Shown piece by piece: positions 5,299 to 7,692 of a DNA stretch of 7,692 nt. Source of the DNA: Conexibacter sp. (lineage in GTDB: Bacteria > Actinomycetota > Thermoleophilia > Solirubrobacterales > Solirubrobacteraceae); contig JAOPZD010000535.1 in assembly GCA_025964295.1 (NCBI GenBank), positions 1 through 7,692 of the forward strand, given 5' to 3'. The stretch's first letter is position 1. The number at the start of each line of letters is the position of its first letter. The position numbers and the translations under genes were made by a program. The notes below the pieces were generated by a model. That model saw only the letters and a list, made by a program, of their open reading frames with translations. It was not told where the DNA came from and ran no database searches.

Positions 5299-6113
5299 GC
5301 GACAGCGATGGCGGCGGCGCGGCGATCTTCGCGGTCGACGGCGAGATGCTCGTGCCGTCGATCCACGCGCGCGGCCCGTGGGACGCGGGCGCGATGCACG
5401 GCGGCGCGCCGACCGCGCTGCTGGCGCGGGCCATCGAGGCGCTCGAGACGCCCGGGCCGATGCGCTGCGTCCGCCTGGCGGTCGAGTTCCCGCGCGCGGT
5501 CCCGCTGGAGCCGGTGCTCGCCACCGCGCGGCTCACGCGGCCGGGGCGCAAGCTCGCGCTGGCCGAGGCACGGCTGACGACGGCGGACGGCACCGAGGTG
5601 CTGCGGGCCAACGCGACGCTGCTGCGGCGCGGCGCGGTCACGATCCCCGACCGCGCGGTGATCGCCGAGCCCGCCCCCGTGCCCGGTCCGGAGGACGGCC
5701 GCAAGATCGACTGGGCGTGGGGCGAGGGAGACGCGGGGTTCCATCTCTCCGCCATCGAGCTGCTGATCGCGCCCGGAGACAGGCCCACCCACCCAGGCCA
5801 CGGCCCGGCGCTCGGCTGGTTTCGCTTCGCCATGCCGCTCGTCGCGGGGGAGGAGCCGACGCCGCTGCAGCGCGCCGTCGCCTTCGCCGACTTCGGCAAC
5901 GGCCTCAGCCGCGCGCTGGACTTCTCCACGCACCTGTTCGTCAACACCGACCTGACGGTGCACCTGCACCGCGAGCCGGCCGGCGAGTGGGTCGGCCTCG
6001 ACGCCCGCACCGACCTCGACGCCGCGGGCATCGGCCAGGCCAGCTCGGTCCTGCGCGACGAGCGCGGCCGGATCGGCATCGCCGCCCAGTCGCTGTTCGT
6101 CGACGAGCGCTAG
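5295..6113 (+). CDS. TesB-like acyl-CoA thioesterase (double hotdog)
   Basis: This 272-aa protein has the length and layout of a tandem-hotdog acyl-CoA thioesterase (TesB/4HBT_3 class), which hydrolyses acyl-CoA to fatty acid and CoA. The first hotdog (about 10-125) contains GPWDAGAMHGGAPTALLARAIE, with the HGG turn at 35-37, then VRLAVEFPRAVPLEPV. The second (about 155-272) contains VAFADFGNGLS, TDLTVHLHR and IGIAAQSLFV. By my alignment from memory, Asp199, Thr221 and Gln265 match the Asp-Thr-Gln catalytic set of E. coli TesB. GTG at 5295 overlaps the DUF3052 stop as GTGA, which sets the start and implies coupling. Acyl-chain specificity cannot be read from sequence. The gene ends 8 bases from the stop of the opposite-strand small-protein gene, with no clear terminator hairpin between them. 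Confidence 0.88.
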   Translation: MSDSDGGGAAIFAVDGEMLVPSIHARGPWDAGAMHGGAPTALLARAIEALETPGPMRCVRLAVEFPRAVPLEPVLATARLTRPGRKLALAEARLTTADGTEVLRANATLLRRGAVTIPDRAVIAEPAPVPGPEDGRKIDWAWGEGDAGFHLSAIELLIAPGDRPTHPGHGPALGWFRFAMPLVAGEEPTPLQRAVAFADFGNGLSRALDFSTHLFVNTDLTVHLHREPAGEWVGLDARTDLDAAGIGQASSVLRDERGRIGIAAQSLFVDER

Positions 6114-6121
6114 GCCAACCC

Positions 6122-6322
6122 CTACAGCTTGATCTTGGCGGCCTTGAAGCGCCGCGCGCGCTTGCGCGCCTTCTTCGGCGCGGCGACGACGTAGGTCCGC
6201 GACCCGACCCGCTGCGCCAGCCCCGCCGCGGCGAGCCGCTTGGCCACCACGGGACAGCGCTTGCAGCGCGGGTCGCTCTTGCAGCAGCGCCTCTTGACCT
6301 TGACCTCGCGCGGCGTCGCCAT
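6122..6322 (-). CDS. 66-aa highly basic four-cysteine protein
   Basis: This 66-aa protein has 23 Lys/Arg and only two acidic residues. The N-terminal part holds Cys13, Cys14, Cys20 and Cys23 in RRCCKSDPRCKRCP, a C-C-x5-C-x2-C cluster that could bind zinc. VVAKRLAAAGLA (25-36) can form a helix, and SRTYVV (41-46) a strand, resembling a small winged or ribbon nucleic-acid-binding unit. The tail (50-65) is an almost pure Lys/Arg/Ala stretch. I know no named family; RNA, ribosome or DNA binding is an inference from charge and cysteines. ATG at 6322 is preferred because a minus-strand TACCCT lies 8 bases before it and the longer alternative (start 6475) would run far into the divergent LtrA gene. 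It converges on the thioesterase and diverges from ltrA with 22 bases between starts. Confidence 0.75.
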   Translation of the reverse strand: MATPREVKVKRRCCKSDPRCKRCPVVAKRLAAAGLAQRVGSRTYVVAAPKKARKRARRFKAAKIKL

Positions 6323-6330
6323 CGTCTGCG

Positions 6331-6336
6331 AGGGTA
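6331..6336 (-). promoter_or_regulatory. -10 element (TACCCT, minus strand) for the small Cys4 protein
   Basis: Read on the minus strand, 6336-6331 is TACCCT, ending 8 bases before the ATG at 6322. This is the same hexamer that precedes dinB and the thioredoxin gene. On the plus strand the same bases read AGGGTA followed by ACGA, so the ltrA start at 6345 has only an imperfect hexamer (TAACGA, 6335-6340) or a weak GAGGG (6330-6334) as a ribosome-binding site. Confidence 0.5.
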
Positions 6337-6344
6337 ACGAGCGG

Positions 6345-7529
6345 ATGCCGCCGTTCCCGCCCGCCGAGGCCGCCGCTGCCCCGGCCACCGCCGCCCCGGC
6401 CGAGCCCGAGCAGCGCGTCAGCGCGCTGGAGCTGTTCTTCGACCTGGTCTTCGTCTTCGCGATCACGCAGGTCACGCAGCTGATCGCGCACGACCCGGAC
6501 TGGACGCACCTGCTCGAGGGGCTGGCGATCCTGGTCGCGATCTGGTGGGCGTGGGAGTGCTATGCCTGGCTGGGCAACACCGCCGCCTCCGACGAGGGCG
6601 CGTTCCGGGTGACGCTGCTGGCCGCGATGGGCGCGATGCTCGTCGCCGCCATCGCCGTCCCGCACGCCTTCGGCCGCGACGCGCTGGCCTTCGGGATCGC
6701 CTACTGCGCCGTGCGCGTCCTGCACCTCGGGGCCTACAAGATCCTCGCCCGGACCGACCGGACGCTCGACCCGCTCGTGGGCCAGTTGGCCCGGACGATG
6801 TTCCCGGCCGGCCTGCTGCTCGTCGCCGCCGGGCTCGTCGACGGCCCCGCGCGCACCGTCTGCTGGGCCATGGCGATCGCGCTCGACCTCGGCGGCCTGG
6901 TCATCGGCGGCGTCGAGGGCTGGCGCGTGGAGGCCGGGCACCTCGCCGAGCGCCACGGCCTGATCGTCATCATCGCGCTGGGCGAGTCGATCGTCGCGCT
7001 CGGCGTCGGCGCCGAGGGTCAGCCGCTGGACGCCGGGCTGATCCTCGCCGTCCTGCTCGGCGTCGCGACGGCCGCGGCGTTGTGGTGGGCCTACTTCGAC
7101 GTCGTCGCGATCGTCGCCGAGCGCCGCTTCCGGCAGGCCACCGGGCTGGACCGCGTCCTGATCGCCCGCGACTCCTACACCTACCTGCACCTGCCGATGG
7201 TCGCCGGGATCATCCTGTTCTCGCTCGGCGTCAAGAAGACCCTGCCGCACGTCGGCGACGAGCTCGGGACGATCCCGGCGGTCGGCCTGTGCGGCGGCGT
7301 CGCGCTGTACTTCCTCGCCCACGTCGCCTTCCGCCTGCGCAACGTCCGCACGCTCAACCGCGGCCGGCTGGCGTCGGCGATCGTCCTGGTGGCGCTGATC
7401 CCGGTGGCGACGGCGATCCCGGCGCTTGCCTCGCTGGCAGCGGTCGCCGCGATCAGCGTCGGCCTGATGGCGTATGAGTTCGTGCACTTCCACGAGGCGC
7501 GCGAGCGCCTGCGCCACACCCTCGGATGA
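6345..7529 (+). CDS. ltrA: Low temperature requirement A (LtrA) family membrane protein
   Basis: This 394-aa polytopic membrane protein begins with a Pro/Ala-rich cytoplasmic-type leader (1-22). The signature RVSALELFFDLVFVFAITQV follows (24-43), then a long series of hydrophobic segments consistent with about ten to twelve spans. LAERHGLIVIIALGESIVALG, with Gly213-Glu214-Ser215, is the second family hallmark. RDSYTYLHLPMVAGIILFSLGVKK marks the late conserved region. The family is named for a Listeria gene linked to growth at low temperature; its molecular function is not established, and bacterial members are often annotated by name only. ATG at 6345 starts just before the conserved region and no earlier in-frame ATG, GTG or TTG lies outside the opposite gene. 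It is divergent from the small Cys4 gene. Its stop overlaps the aminotransferase ATG (ATGA), suggesting one transcript. Confidence 0.9.
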   Translation: MPPFPPAEAAAAPATAAPAEPEQRVSALELFFDLVFVFAITQVTQLIAHDPDWTHLLEGLAILVAIWWAWECYAWLGNTAASDEGAFRVTLLAAMGAMLVAAIAVPHAFGRDALAFGIAYCAVRVLHLGAYKILARTDRTLDPLVGQLARTMFPAGLLLVAAGLVDGPARTVCWAMAIALDLGGLVIGGVEGWRVEAGHLAERHGLIVIIALGESIVALGVGAEGQPLDAGLILAVLLGVATAAALWWAYFDVVAIVAERRFRQATGLDRVLIARDSYTYLHLPMVAGIILFSLGVKKTLPHVGDELGTIPAVGLCGGVALYFLAHVAFRLRNVRTLNRGRLASAIVLVALIPVATAIPALASLAAVAAISVGLMAYEFVHFHEARERLRHTLG

Positions 7530-7692
7530 CGACCGGCCCCGACCCCGACGCGCACCGCCCGCGCCCCGCCCGCCTCGCCCGGCTGCCCGAGCAGTACTTC
7601 AAGGGCATCCTCGCGCAGGCCGAGGCCGCCGCGGCCGCGCCCGGCGCGCCGTTCATCGACCTCGGCCGCGGCAACCCCGACCTGCCGCCGCC
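7526..7692 (+). CDS. PLP-dependent aminotransferase class I/II, 5' part only
   Basis: The 55 visible codons run from ATG 7526 to the window edge and stay open. After a Pro/Arg-rich start (MTTGPDPDAHRPRPARLARL), the sequence reads LPEQYFKGILAQAEAAAAA and then FIDLGRGNPDLPPP. The ID-L-G-x-G-x-PD-LPPP pattern is the N-terminal hallmark of class I/II (aspartate, alanine or LL-diaminopimelate type) aminotransferases. The Lys-PLP site would lie beyond the edge, so substrate specificity and integrity cannot be judged. ATG overlaps the ltrA stop as ATGA, indicating translational coupling to a membrane protein of unrelated type. No separate promoter hexamer is apparent. Confidence 0.8.
   Translation, partial: MTTGPDPDAHRPRPARLARLPEQYFKGILAQAEAAAAAPGAPFIDLGRGNPDLPP

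Noticed and set aside
5775..5794. 20-base near-repeat of 2803-2822 (18 of 20 bases identical)
   Set aside because: Both copies lie in coding sequence in the same frame, encoding Gly-Asp-x-Pro-Thr-His-Pro. With only two copies, short length and no flanking similarity, chance and codon bias suffice.
6111..6124. Terminator between the convergent thioesterase and small-protein genes
   Set aside because: Only 8 bases lie between the stops and I see no stable hairpin or T-tract, so the transcripts probably overlap at their 3' ends.
6323..6475. Longer start (6475) for the small Cys4 protein
   Set aside because: The extension is low-complexity Ala/Ser/Gly, would overlap the conserved LtrA N-terminal coding region, and ignores the TACCCT placed 8 bases before ATG 6322.
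3222..7517. Very long open frame on the minus strand (over 1,400 codons)
   Set aside because: It is antisense to five recognisable plus-strand genes and contains the small Cys4 gene's region in another frame. Its product is Arg/Asp/Ala/Gly-rich without any motif. In GC-rich DNA with G/C third positions, stop-free antisense frames of this kind arise by composition alone.

Overview
This is a GC-rich, gene-dense bacterial window holding eleven genes, ten complete and one cut by the right edge. G/C-dominated third codon positions, GTG starts, and the YbbN-type thioredoxin, DUF3052 and LtrA families together suggest a high-GC actinobacterium. My best guess is the Thermoleophilia/Solirubrobacterales. 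That placement is inferred from protein style and composition, not from a marker gene.

Layout. A perfect 9-bp hairpin (1-25) precedes a DNA polymerase IV gene (dinB, 83-1174, +), followed by an alpha/beta hydrolase (1194-2003, +). A thioredoxin-TPR co-chaperone gene of YbbN/CnoX type (2016-2759, -) converges on that hydrolase. Nineteen bases separate its start from the divergent start of a second alpha/beta hydrolase (2779-3570, +), which overlaps a DppB-type ABC permease gene (3567-4472, +). A three-gene unit follows on +: a DUF6941-like protein (4482-4892), a DUF3052 protein (4861-5298) and a TesB-like two-hotdog thioesterase (5295-6113). A 66-aa, very basic four-cysteine protein (6122-6322, -) converges on the thioesterase and diverges from an LtrA-family membrane protein (6345-7529, +). 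The LtrA gene overlaps a PLP-dependent aminotransferase gene (7526 to the edge).

Expression logic. Most transcription-unit starts carry a TANNNT hexamer (TACCCT, TACCGT, TAGGGT) ending 6-8 bases before the start codon, with no convincing Shine-Dalgarno. This is the arrangement expected of leaderless mRNAs. Genes inside units are instead linked by GTGA/ATGA stop-start overlaps or by a 32-base overlap. The most striking case is the trx-hydrolase junction, where one 13-bp dyad carries both -10 hexamers and sits exactly midway between the two start codons.

The genes do not form one obvious pathway: DNA damage tolerance, protein quality control, two hydrolases, an orphan permease, an acyl-CoA thioesterase unit and a membrane protein. 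I see no mobile element, CRISPR array, tRNA or rRNA, and no stretch over 300 bases lacks a gene. The best candidates for something new are the symmetric bidirectional leaderless promoter, the tiny cationic Cys4 protein, the hydrolase that appears to lack its catalytic histidine, and the DUF6941-DUF3052-thioesterase unit.
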